Shown piece after piece: positions 1 to 5,007 of a stretch of 5,144 nt of DNA. Position numbers and translations under genes: made by a program. A model generated the notes under the pieces. That model was not told the origin of the DNA, searched no databases, and worked only from the letters and a program-made list of their open reading frames with translations. This DNA is from Planctomycetota bacterium (GTDB taxonomy: Bacteria; Planctomycetota; Phycisphaerae; WQYP01), in contig JAJZGH010000301.1 in NCBI GenBank assembly GCA_021798635.1, forward strand, positions 1-5,144, written 5' to 3'. The number at the start of each line of letters is the position of its first letter. The stretch's first letter is position 1.

Positions 1-16
1 TGTCTTCATAGGACAT
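1..16 (-). CDS. 5' end of an unidentified minus-strand gene (partial)
   Basis: Reading leftward from base 16, the minus strand gives ATG TCC TAT GAA GAC (Met-Ser-Tyr-Glu-Asp) and then leaves the window. The start is supported by an AGGGAG Shine-Dalgarno sequence at 24-29, seven bases before the ATG, and by a promoter-like pair of boxes at 132-159. A second ATG in another frame (7-9, Met-Lys-Thr) is possible but sits about 14 bases from the same ribosome binding site, which is less favourable. Five codons are too few to suggest a product. The gene is divergent from the EIIA gene at 498. Confidence 0.5.
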
Positions 17-23
17 ACGAGTG

Positions 24-29
24 CTCCCT
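24..29 (-). promoter_or_regulatory. Ribosome binding site of the gene starting at 16
   Basis: The minus strand reads AGGGAG, a near-perfect Shine-Dalgarno sequence with a 7-base spacer to the ATG at 16-14. It decides the start in favour of this ATG over the one at 9-7. Immediately upstream, CTGG-TATAC-CCAG (40 to 28) could form a small 4-bp hairpin that runs into the AG of the site. Whether that affects translation is unknown. Confidence 0.55.
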
Positions 30-66
30 GGGTATACCAGAAATGAGAGAATTGAGAGAAACGCGA

Positions 67-119
67 TGGGCGGTGCGGGAATGGCTTCGGCCAACCTCGA
101 ACTCGGGCGCTACTGCCCA
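67..119. other. Strongly self-complementary segment, possible structured RNA or leader element
   Basis: Bases 67-74 (TGGGCGGT) pair with 112-119 (ACTGCCCA) over 8 positions, one of them a G-T wobble when read on the plus strand. After a single bulged T at 111 the stem continues with GCG (75-77) against CGC (108-110). Inside lies a perfect 4-bp hairpin, TGGC-TTCG-GCCA (82-93), whose plus-strand form has the very stable cUUCGg loop. The wobble and the UUCG loop favour a plus-strand RNA. The position just downstream of a minus-strand promoter would instead make it the start of the leader of the gene at 16. It matches no riboswitch or small RNA family that I recognise, and orientation is unresolved. 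Confidence 0.35.
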
Positions 120-131
120 CAGGCATAGAGA

Positions 132-159
132 ATAATAGCAACTCGCGTCAGGATTGCAA
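132..159 (-). promoter_or_regulatory. Candidate sigma70-type promoter of the gene starting at 16
   Basis: On the minus strand a -35-like TTGCAA (154-159, four of six matches to TTGACA) is followed after 16 bases by TATTAT (132-137, five of six matches to TATAAT). The -10 box is preceded by TGC, forming an extended -10. Transcription would start near 125, leaving a leader of about 110 bases that contains the folded segment at 67-119. The motif is good but read by eye only. Confidence 0.45.
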
Positions 160-202
160 GTTAATTCTATTTATTTTTTTTAATCCCGCTTTTACCGGTC
201 CG

Positions 203-208
203 TATAAT
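203..208 (+). promoter_or_regulatory. TATAAT box, possible -10 of the EIIA gene
   Basis: A perfect TATAAT lies in the AT-rich stretch upstream of the EIIA gene. No convincing -35 is found 16 to 18 bases before it. If used, it would give a leader of nearly 290 bases. A perfect TATAAT can arise by chance in AT-rich DNA. Confidence 0.25.
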
Positions 209-254
209 GGCCAAAACCGTTAATCGCGTAAGATGCTTTATTCGTATTAATAAA

Positions 255-260
255 TATAAT
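255..260 (+). promoter_or_regulatory. Second TATAAT box, possible -10 of the EIIA gene
   Basis: A second perfect TATAAT in the same AT-rich stretch, again without a clear -35. It is followed at 262-269 by the palindrome TTGATCAA, overlapped by CAATTG, which could be an operator next to a start site. Use of this box would leave a leader of about 230 bases before the gene. Confidence 0.25.
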
Positions 261-497
261 TTTGATCAATTGTACTATGACCTGCAGGCAATTTTACTTC
301 AACATCCTCTTCTTCATGTAGACCACGCCGCAAGGTAAGTGCCCCATACGCCCAATTATGCCATCACTTTTGCCCCAATCGCGCACGATTCTCCGGGTGC
401 CTCACGCTCGACATCTTGAACATCATCCCTAATCGCCGTAGAGTACCACTTACAGATTGGTTTTTTGGCGATCTGATTTTTGGATACGGAAAGCTGC

Positions 498-971
498 ATG
501 CAACTAAAAGATATACTTCGACGCGAAAACATCAAAGCTCCCCTGGCTGCTACTGATAAAAAAGATGCCATTAAAGAGCTTGTTGAATTGCTGGCTCGCA
601 ACAAGGACGTTAAAAATCCCGATCTTGTTCTGGCCAGCGTCCTGGAACGTGAATCCATCCGCACCACCGGCGTAGGCTACGGATTGGCGATTCCCCATAG
701 CAAGTGCGGCGGCGTTAACCAGCTTACCATCGCCATCGGCAAGCCGGAGCATCCGTTGGATTTTCAATCTCTTGATGGTCAAAGCGTTTATCTTATCGTG
801 CTGCTGGTCAGTCCGCCGGAACAAACCGGCGCCCATATCCAAAGCCTCGCGAGCATCAGTCGGCTTATGACCATTGATTCATTTCGATCAAAACTGAAAG
901 CCGCCAAAACCGCCGATGAAATTTATGATGCCATCGTGGCCCAGGAAAAAACCATGGTTCCAGAAGCATGA
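498..971 (+). CDS. ptsN: PTS EIIA domain protein, PtsN (EIIA-Ntr)/fructose type
   Basis: A 157-residue stand-alone phosphotransferase-system EIIA domain of the PtsN/mannitol-fructose class. In this family a conserved histidine accepts phosphate from an HPr-type carrier. The lone PtsN forms usually regulate nitrogen, potassium or carbon metabolism rather than carry sugar. The active-site motif is GVGYGLAIPHSK with His67. A second conserved His (H113) lies in GAHIQSLASISRL, and the DFQSLDGQSVYLIVLLVSP strand is also typical. The ATG at 498 is preferred because the protein then begins MQLKDIL, as PtsN proteins usually do, with a GGAAAG ribosome binding site close upstream. A TTG at 480 would only add six non-conserved residues. 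No rpoN, hpf, HPr or sugar-transport genes are nearby, so the partners and target are unknown. The gene is convergent with rph. Confidence 0.88.
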   Translation: MQLKDILRRENIKAPLAATDKKDAIKELVELLARNKDVKNPDLVLASVLERESIRTTGVGYGLAIPHSKCGGVNQLTIAIGKPEHPLDFQSLDGQSVYLIVLLVSPPEQTGAHIQSLASISRLMTIDSFRSKLKAAKTADEIYDAIVAQEKTMVPEA

Positions 972-1020
972 ACATCTCGGCAACGGTATTACAGGTTACA
1001 GGGAAAAACGGGAACGCAGG

Positions 1021-1034
1021 AGTTAGGAGTTAGA
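1021..1034. repeat. Tandem 7-base repeat
   Basis: AGTTAGG followed directly by AGTTAGA, just before the hairpin at 1051-1071 in the gap between the convergent EIIA and rph genes. It is too short to assign to any element. Confidence 0.35.
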
Positions 1035-1050
1035 AGAATATGTCGGCGAG

Positions 1051-1071
1051 CCGGTGGGTTTATCCCACCGG
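1051..1071. other. Perfect 8-bp hairpin between convergent genes
   Basis: CCGGTGGG (1051-1058) and CCCACCGG (1064-1071) form a perfect GC-rich stem around the 5-base loop TTTAT. It begins 80 bases after the EIIA stop codon. No T-run follows on either strand, so it is not a standard intrinsic terminator. It could act as a weak bidirectional terminator or an RNA-stabilising stem, or be one copy of a dispersed repeat. A degraded similar unit (AGG-TTTAG-CCT) follows at about 1086-1096. Confidence 0.5.
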
Positions 1072-1125
1072 GAATGTTAGTCAATAGGTTTAGCCTGCTG
1101 GGGAGATAGCAGCGCTCTCGCTTCC

Positions 1126-1166
1126 AAAAAATGCTCGCTGCCAGATGCCAGATGCGAAATGCAGCG
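1126..1166 (-). terminator. Candidate intrinsic terminator of rph
   Basis: On the minus strand, starting 15 bases after the rph stop codon, CGCTGC (1166-1161) can pair with GCAGCG (1141-1136) around a 19-base loop. Four bases later comes a run of six T (1131-1126). The stem is short and the loop long, so this is a weak candidate, but it has the right position and order. Confidence 0.35.
1139..1159. repeat. Three degenerate 7-base tandem units
   Basis: TGCCAGA, TGCCAGA and TGCGAAA follow one another directly: two identical units and one with two changes. They lie within the loop of the terminator candidate downstream of rph. Their origin is unknown. Confidence 0.4.
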
Positions 1167-1181
1167 CTTCAGCCCCCGCCA

Positions 1182-1892
1182 TTACTCGGACAAACTCCTG
1201 GTCTGCAACTGATGCAACTTCCCAATACCTTTTACCGCGACCTTCAACATGGAATTAAATTGCCTGGGAGTAAATGTGGCATGTTCGCCGGTGGCTTGAA
1301 GTTCCACAAACGTGCCATCTTTAAGCATGGCGACATTCATATCCACTTGGGCGGTGGAATCTTCACTGTAATCCAAATCCAGAACCGCCGTATTGCGGAC
1401 AATCCCCACGCTGATCGCTGCGACTTGGCCAGTCACCGGATTGGCGGAAAGAACAGAATCGTTTCTGGCGCGGTGCACGGCATCGCACAGTGCAATATAG
1501 GCACCGGTGATGGCTGCCGTGCGTGTGCCGCCGTCCGCCTGTATCACGTCACAATCCAGCCACAGTGTGTTTTCGCCGAGCTTCTTCAGGTCAATGACAC
1601 TGCGCAGCACGCGGCCGATCAGGCGTTGAATTTCCACGCTGCGCCCGTCCGGCTTGCCGCTGTCGCGTTTTTTCCGTGTGTTGGTAGATGAGGGAAGCAT
1701 GCCATATTCCGCGGTCAGCCAGCCCTGCCCTTTGCCCGCCAGCCACGGCGGCACGCCTTTCTCAATGATGGCCGTGCATAACACACGCGTATGGCCAAAA
1801 CTGATCAACACCGATCCGCCGGCATTGCGTGTAAAATTCCGCTGGATCGTGACCTTCCGTAACTGGTCCGCTTTTCGTGAGTCCTGTCGCAT
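1182..1892 (-). CDS. rph: Ribonuclease PH
   Basis: RNase PH, a phosphate-dependent 3'-to-5' exoribonuclease that trims the 3' ends of tRNA precursors and other RNAs in the cytoplasm, normally as a hexameric ring. The 236 residues match the family length of about 240. Visible family blocks are GSVLISFGHTRVLCTA (26-41), GWLTAEYGMLP (57-67), VEIQRLIGRVLR (86-97), DCDVIQADGGTRTAAITGAY (113-132, with the phosphate-binding GGTRT at 121-125), the metal-ligand aspartates D178 and D184 in YSEDSTAQVDMN, and FVELQATGEHATF. The ATG at 1892 is chosen because AAAGGAA stands four bases before it and the protein then begins MRQDSRKADQLR, as in homologues. An in-frame ATG at 1943 adds 17 non-conserved residues. 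The gene lies 96 bases downstream of the proteasome-like gene on the same strand and may be read from the same promoter. Confidence 0.96.
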   Translation of the reverse strand: MRQDSRKADQLRKVTIQRNFTRNAGGSVLISFGHTRVLCTAIIEKGVPPWLAGKGQGWLTAEYGMLPSSTNTRKKRDSGKPDGRSVEIQRLIGRVLRSVIDLKKLGENTLWLDCDVIQADGGTRTAAITGAYIALCDAVHRARNDSVLSANPVTGQVAAISVGIVRNTAVLDLDYSEDSTAQVDMNVAMLKDGTFVELQATGEHATFTPRQFNSMLKVAVKGIGKLHQLQTRSLSE

Positions 1893-1896
1893 GAGC

Positions 1897-1903
1897 TTCC
1901 TTT
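1897..1903 (-). promoter_or_regulatory. Ribosome binding site of rph
   Basis: The minus strand reads AAAGGAA four bases before the ATG at 1892-1890. It decides the start against the in-frame upstream ATG at 1943, which has no comparable site. Confidence 0.65.
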
Positions 1904-1988
1904 CGTTGGTGTTCAAGAAATGTGATTTCGACTCTGCCTGCAATCATCCTGGTCGCCAATCTCTCCATATTTGGCAGGCTGGGGTGAT

Positions 1989-2714
1989 TCAGGGAGGATT
2001 TCCGGTTGTTTCCGTGACCACCCCGGAACTACTGATTGTTATTACTACCGGGCCACCGCCGATAGTGCGAGCTAGTCCCGCGCAGTGATGTAAATCAGAG
2101 ACAAACCTGATGCATGCGACCAGGAAATCGGCCCGGGAAAAAAGTGAGTTTGCCGGTGCCGGAAAGGTGTCGGGGGTGGCTTCCATGCGTTGCCGAAAAT
2201 CGTCGGTGGCAACCCGTTGGTAAAATGTTATATCGCCATCCGCGGCTGACCACGGCGTATTGTCCAAATTCGAAAAGCGTTTTTGGCTGAAAACTTCAAA
2301 CTCTGACAAAACGCCGCCGCGTGCATCATAGTTGCAGATTCTGTAAGAAACCGGTACCAATCCGGCTTTCTCTGGGTTAAATCCGCTTAGCCGAAATCCC
2401 AGTTCCGGCGATCCGGCCGCGCCGTGAATTTTCTGGACGGTGCTGCGGAGAGTATGGGCAAGCTTGTCCAAGGACGATACGTGCCCGTGCCGGGAGACAA
2501 AATCCTCGAGCCAAAGGTCGGTCGGTGTAAGCCCTATTTTCCCGAAGCCCCAAGTTCCCACCATGCCACTAAGACCTGGCAATCGCTGGAGTTTTTTCAT
2601 GCCGAAAGAAACCCGCATTTTGCGTCCGCTTTCGGTGTCGGCCTCAATGGATTCAGCAGTATCCGCGGCCATGGCCACGCCGTGCCTGGAAATATCTGTC
2701 AGAATCAGCGTCAT
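1989..2714 (-). CDS. Divergent proteasome-family Ntn hydrolase (threonine peptidase-like)
   Basis: A 241-residue protein resembling proteasome beta subunits and HslV, the Ntn hydrolases that use an N-terminal threonine as nucleophile. From the ATG at 2714 it begins Met-Thr-Leu-Ile. Removal of Met would expose Thr1, followed by GVAMAAD with Asp at mature position 17, exactly the proteasome Asp17. MKKLQRL (Lys39/Lys40) then matches the Lys33 strand, displaced by a loop about seven residues longer than usual, and GMVGTWG matches the glycine-rich segment after it. Near the C-terminus IGGGPVVITISSSGV resembles the late strand of the fold. The canonical Asp166 is not evident, and the middle third (about 60-200) is unfamiliar. 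An in-frame ATG at 2744 would bury the threonine. The 2714 start is preferred because it overlaps the preceding gene's stop in ATGA. No ATPase partner (HslU, Mpa) is present. It is not clearly HslV or Anbu, and the substrate is unknown. Confidence 0.72.
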   Translation of the reverse strand: MTLILTDISRHGVAMAADTAESIEADTESGRKMRVSFGMKKLQRLPGLSGMVGTWGFGKIGLTPTDLWLEDFVSRHGHVSSLDKLAHTLRSTVQKIHGAAGSPELGFRLSGFNPEKAGLVPVSYRICNYDARGGVLSEFEVFSQKRFSNLDNTPWSAADGDITFYQRVATDDFRQRMEATPDTFPAPANSLFSRADFLVACIRFVSDLHHCAGLARTIGGGPVVITISSSGVVTETTGNPP

Positions 2715-2965
2715 GCCTGTACCGGACTCCGGAAGGTTTTCCATCCGCTGGCAATTTCGCGTACTTGCTTCGCGGCAGCCTGTTCCACTTTCCGGACGTA
2801 GCTGGAGCCAAAGCAGGTTTGCATGTCAAAGCGGGCGTCCAACGGAACTTCCACCCTGACGGCTGCCAGCACTCGCCCCGAAGGGTTAATTGCATGGGCT
2901 GTATATGTGTGCCCAGAGTTGCCCTTGAGCCACCTGCCCTCGACCCGTATGTTTTTGCTCACCAT
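2711..2965 (-). CDS. Small 84-residue protein of unknown function, coupled to the Ntn hydrolase
   Basis: I do not recognise this protein. It is supported as a gene by an AGAGGA ribosome binding site nine bases before its ATG, an extended -10 promoter just upstream, and a four-base ATGA overlap of its stop with the start of the proteasome-like gene, which suggests translational coupling. The first half (about 5-42) looks like two or three beta strands: IRVEGRWL, HTYTAHAINPSG and RVLAAVRVEVPL. The second half (about 53-73) looks like an amphipathic helix, SYVRKVEQAAAKQVREIAS. It is basic, with one Cys (C51), and has no signal peptide or membrane segment. By position it may be a binding partner, regulator or substrate of the hydrolase, but that is inference only. 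Confidence 0.68.
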   Translation of the reverse strand: MVSKNIRVEGRWLKGNSGHTYTAHAINPSGRVLAAVRVEVPLDARFDMQTCFGSSYVRKVEQAAAKQVREIASGWKTFRSPVQA

Positions 2966-2974
2966 AAAAGCGAT

Positions 2975-2980
2975 TCCTCT
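2975..2980 (-). promoter_or_regulatory. Ribosome binding site of the 84-residue protein
   Basis: The minus strand reads AGAGGA, nine bases before the ATG at 2965-2963. It supports both the gene and this start. Confidence 0.55.
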
Positions 2981-2993
2981 GTTTGACGTCCTT

Positions 2994-3002
2994 ATTATAG
3001 CA
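2994..3002 (-). promoter_or_regulatory. Extended -10 promoter of the small protein/Ntn hydrolase operon
   Basis: The minus strand reads TGC-TATAAT, a perfect -10 hexamer (2999 to 2994) with the TG of an extended -10 element. No good -35 hexamer is seen 16 to 18 bases upstream, which fits extended -10 promoters. The start site would be near 2987, giving a short leader of about 20 bases that contains the AGAGGA ribosome binding site. An imperfect inverted repeat lies farther upstream at 3042-3057. Confidence 0.6.
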
Positions 3003-3041
3003 GAATGCGCCGCAAAATATCGTCCCAGGGTTAACGCCAGA

Positions 3042-3057
3042 TCTAACGATTATTAGA
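3042..3057. promoter_or_regulatory. Short inverted repeat upstream of the extended -10 promoter
   Basis: TCTAA (3042-3046) and TTAGA (3053-3057) are inverted around six bases, centred roughly 60 bases upstream of the predicted start site of the Ntn hydrolase operon. It could be a regulator-binding site or chance. It lies between the stop of the short-chain dehydrogenase gene and that promoter. Confidence 0.2.
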
Positions 3058-3101
3058 CATCGAATTCGGGCATACCCTCCGGGCAGGGCGAAAACATCGC
3101 T

Positions 3102-3881
3102 CTATAACGTGCGCAAATGAAAGCCGCCGTCGACGTCGATAACCTGACCGGTGGAAAATGGCAGCAGGCCGTCGGCAACTGCCAGCACCGCCTTGGCCAC
3201 ATCTTCAGGCTTTCCCCAGCGGCGAATTGGGGTCAGCCCGTTGGCGATCAGGGTGTCATATTTTTCCTTTACTCCGGAGGTCATATCCGTGGCGATAATC
3301 CCAGGGCGTATTTCAAAAACTCCGATATTCAATTCCGCCAGACGAGACGCGAAAAGTTTGGTCATCATCGCTAATCCGGCCTTGGCGACGCAATAATCCC
3401 CGCGATTGACACTGGCGGTATACGCACTGATGCTGGAAATGGTGATAATGTTCCCTACGCGACCGTCAAGGCCCAAAGGGTTGGATTTCATGGCATTGGC
3501 GGCCAGTTGAGAAAGAAAATAGGGGCCTTTAAGATTCACATTGATAAGTTGGTCAAAGCTGGCTTCCGTGGCCTCCAGAATATCCATCCGCTGATCCGGG
3601 GCAATACCCGCGTTGTTTACCAGCATGTCCAGGCGGCCGAAATGCGCCAGAGTTTCCGTAACCAAGCGTTGCCGATCCGCGCTATTGCCAATATCCCCCC
3701 GCACGGCATACCCGTGCCCGCCGCGCTGCTTAATGTGTTCTACGGTTTCGTCTGCCGCCGCCACGCTTGACGCATAATTTACCACCACATTCCATCCGGC
3801 GGTGCCTAAAGCTGTAGCAATGGCTTTGCCGATGCCGCGTGATCCACCTGTAACCAAGGCTGTGCGGTTATTTCTGGCCAT
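3102..3881 (-). CDS. Short-chain dehydrogenase/reductase, FabG-like (3-oxoacyl-ACP reductase family)
   Basis: A 259-residue classical SDR oxidoreductase, expected to be a soluble NAD(P)H-dependent enzyme. Visible motifs are the cofactor-binding TGGSRGIG (11-18), GDI (62-64), the structural NNAG (89-92), and the catalytic tetrad N116 (INVNLKGP), S150, Y163 and K167 (YCVAK). PG at 193-194 and the closing [12 protein letters not shown] complete the pattern. The Arg in TGGSRGIG favours NADPH. It is somewhat longer than standard FabG (about 245), with extra residues around [11 protein letters not shown] (134-144) and a HLRTL tail, so substrate identity is open; similar proteins act on acyl-ACP, sugars or other alcohols. 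It starts 22 bases after lpxD on the same strand, with only a distant GGAG as ribosome binding site. If it does reduce 3-oxoacyl-ACP, its product class is the acyl donor for LpxD. Confidence 0.9.
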   Translation of the reverse strand: MARNNRTALVTGGSRGIGKAIATALGTAGWNVVVNYASSVAAADETVEHIKQRGGHGYAVRGDIGNSADRQRLVTETLAHFGRLDMLVNNAGIAPDQRMDILEATEASFDQLINVNLKGPYFLSQLAANAMKSNPLGLDGRVGNIITISSISAYTASVNRGDYCVAKAGLAMMTKLFASRLAELNIGVFEIRPGIIATDMTSGVKEKYDTLIANGLTPIRRWGKPEDVAKAVLAVADGLLPFSTGQVIDVDGGFHLRTL

Positions 3882-3903
3882 AAGGTGTTGTCACTCCGCT
3901 GTA

Positions 3904-4998
3904 TTAAAGCTGGTGCTTATTCTTCAATTCTGCCAAGGCGGCTTCAACTTCGCGCAGCCGCTTAACAATATCCGGAAGCTGCATAAAATTCAGATACACC
4001 CGGCGCGCATGTTTGAGATCCATTGAAGGCGTGCCGCCGATATCTTTGTTGGGCGCGATATCCTGTGCAATACCCGATTGCGCCGCGGCCCTTACCATGT
4101 CCCCGATGTGCAAATGGCCCGCCACCCCGACCTGTCCCGCCAGTACCACATGATGGCCGGTGCTGGCCGAGCCGGCAATGCCAACTTGGCTTACCAGCAG
4201 GTTGTGCTCCCCGATGCGGCAGTTATGCCCGATCACGACACTGTTGCCCAGTTTCGTGCCGGCACGAATCAGTGTGCTTTCCATTGCGGCACGCTCAATA
4301 ACCGTGTTGCTGCCCACCTCCACATCATCCCCCAGCACAACATTACCAATCTGTGGAATTTTGTTGTGAATGCCCTGGTGTGTGGCAAAACCGTAACCAT
4401 CACATCCCACAACCGCACCGGCCTGCAGAATCACCCGATCTCCCAGTACGCACTGGTCGTAAACGACGGATGAGGGATACATAATGCACTCACGACCGAT
4501 GCGTGCACCGGACATAATGGCAACATGTGAATATATATTGGTGTTCTCTCCGATTTCCGCATTTTCCCCGATTACCGCGAAAGGATGGATATTAACCCCT
4601 TGTCCAATCCGGGCGGATTTGGCCACCACCGCCAGAGGCGATATGCCGATCTGCGGATGCACACGGAAGCCGTGCAGCAAAACCAGAATTTGCCGAAAGC
4701 TGTAGTAAGGATCCTCGGTCTGAATTAACGCGGGTTCCCGGTTGTCAGTACGCTGCATAGTTAGGGTATCTTTTCCCACCACCACACACCCCGCCTGCGT
4801 TGTGTTGAGATGGGCCGCATATTTATGATTGGATAGAAAACTGATGTCCTGAGGACCGGCCGAGGATAAGCCATTGCAGCGTGTAATCTGCCGGTCTTTA
4901 TCACCGATGACCGTGCCCCCAACATGGGCGGCCAATTCTGCAACCGTGCGGGGGGTGGGGGGTAGTTCCGTTATCACACAATCCTGCCTTTCAAGCAT
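3904..4998 (-). CDS. lpxD: UDP-3-O-acylglucosamine N-acyltransferase LpxD
   Basis: LpxD transfers a 3-hydroxyacyl chain from acyl-ACP to the 2-amino group of UDP-3-O-acylglucosamine, the third step of lipid A synthesis in the cytoplasm, acting as a trimer. The 364 residues fall into an N-terminal uridine-binding domain (about 16-110, RTVAELAAHVGG, ISFLSNHKYA), a left-handed beta helix of hexapeptide repeats (about 115-310) and a C-terminal helical tail (about 326-364). GCDGYGF (198-204), IPQIGNVVLGDDVEVGSNT and VVIGHNCRIGEHN with the presumed catalytic His258 are family signatures. The usual DRGA after the NT motif is ERAA here. It is slightly longer than E. coli LpxD (341). The ATG at 4998 has only a weak AGG upstream. 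A GTG at 4977 follows AAAGGCAGG and would remove seven residues, so the start is uncertain. The FabG-like gene follows within 22 bases. Confidence 0.95.
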   Translation of the reverse strand: MLERQDCVITELPPTPRTVAELAAHVGGTVIGDKDRQITRCNGLSSAGPQDISFLSNHKYAAHLNTTQAGCVVVGKDTLTMQRTDNREPALIQTEDPYYSFRQILVLLHGFRVHPQIGISPLAVVAKSARIGQGVNIHPFAVIGENAEIGENTNIYSHVAIMSGARIGRECIMYPSSVVYDQCVLGDRVILQAGAVVGCDGYGFATHQGIHNKIPQIGNVVLGDDVEVGSNTVIERAAMESTLIRAGTKLGNSVVIGHNCRIGEHNLLVSQVGIAGSASTGHHVVLAGQVGVAGHLHIGDMVRAAAQSGIAQDIAPNKDIGGTPSMDLKHARRVYLNFMQLPDIVKRLREVEAALAELKNKHQL

Positions 4999-5007
4999 TG
5001 CAGAAGC

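Larger units (their letters stand above)
138..497. other. Non-coding region upstream of the EIIA gene
   Basis: These roughly 360 bases separate two divergent transcription units. The part from about 160 to 275 is very AT-rich, with a run of eight T at 174-181 and two TATAAT boxes on the plus strand. The part from about 280 to 480 has ordinary composition and no convincing reading frame. The 24-codon frame opening at the ATG at 358 lacks a ribosome binding site. Short near-repeats of GATTGGTTTTTTGG and GATCTGATTTTTGG lie at about 455-484 just before the EIIA gene. I see no terminator, tRNA or other gene here. Confidence 0.5.

Noticed and set aside
67..119. Possible tRNA because of a T-loop-like GTTCGAG on the minus strand
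   Set aside because: No 5-bp T-stem flanks it, no anticodon arm is present, and the segment is too short for a tRNA.
358..432. Short plus-strand frame of 24 codons before the EIIA gene
   Set aside because: It has no Shine-Dalgarno sequence, and its translation is short and irregular.
356..667. Minus-strand open frame of 103 codons overlapping the EIIA gene
   Set aside because: It is Ser/Arg-rich, typical of antisense translation, and covers the active-site half of a well-supported plus-strand gene.
1131..1691. Open frame of 186 codons on the plus strand
   Set aside because: It lies opposite rph, whose family motifs are unmistakable, and its translation shows no domain. It is an antisense shadow.
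1762..1968. Minus-strand frame of 68 codons between the hydrolase and rph
   Set aside because: It overlaps the well-supported rph start in another frame and has no ribosome binding site.
1893..1988. Promoter or terminator between the hydrolase and rph
   Set aside because: Only poor hexamers are present, and the GCCTGC/GCAGGC pairing spans a loop of more than 30 bases with no T-run. Neither call is supportable.
1654..2088. Open frame of 144 codons on the plus strand
   Set aside because: It spans the antisense of the rph start, the intergenic gap and the hydrolase end, with no ribosome binding site or recognisable motif.
2440..2859. Plus-strand open frame of 139 codons opposite the Ntn hydrolase and the small protein
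   Set aside because: The composition is irregular and no motif is seen, while the minus-strand genes have ribosome binding sites, a coupled overlap and catalytic motifs.
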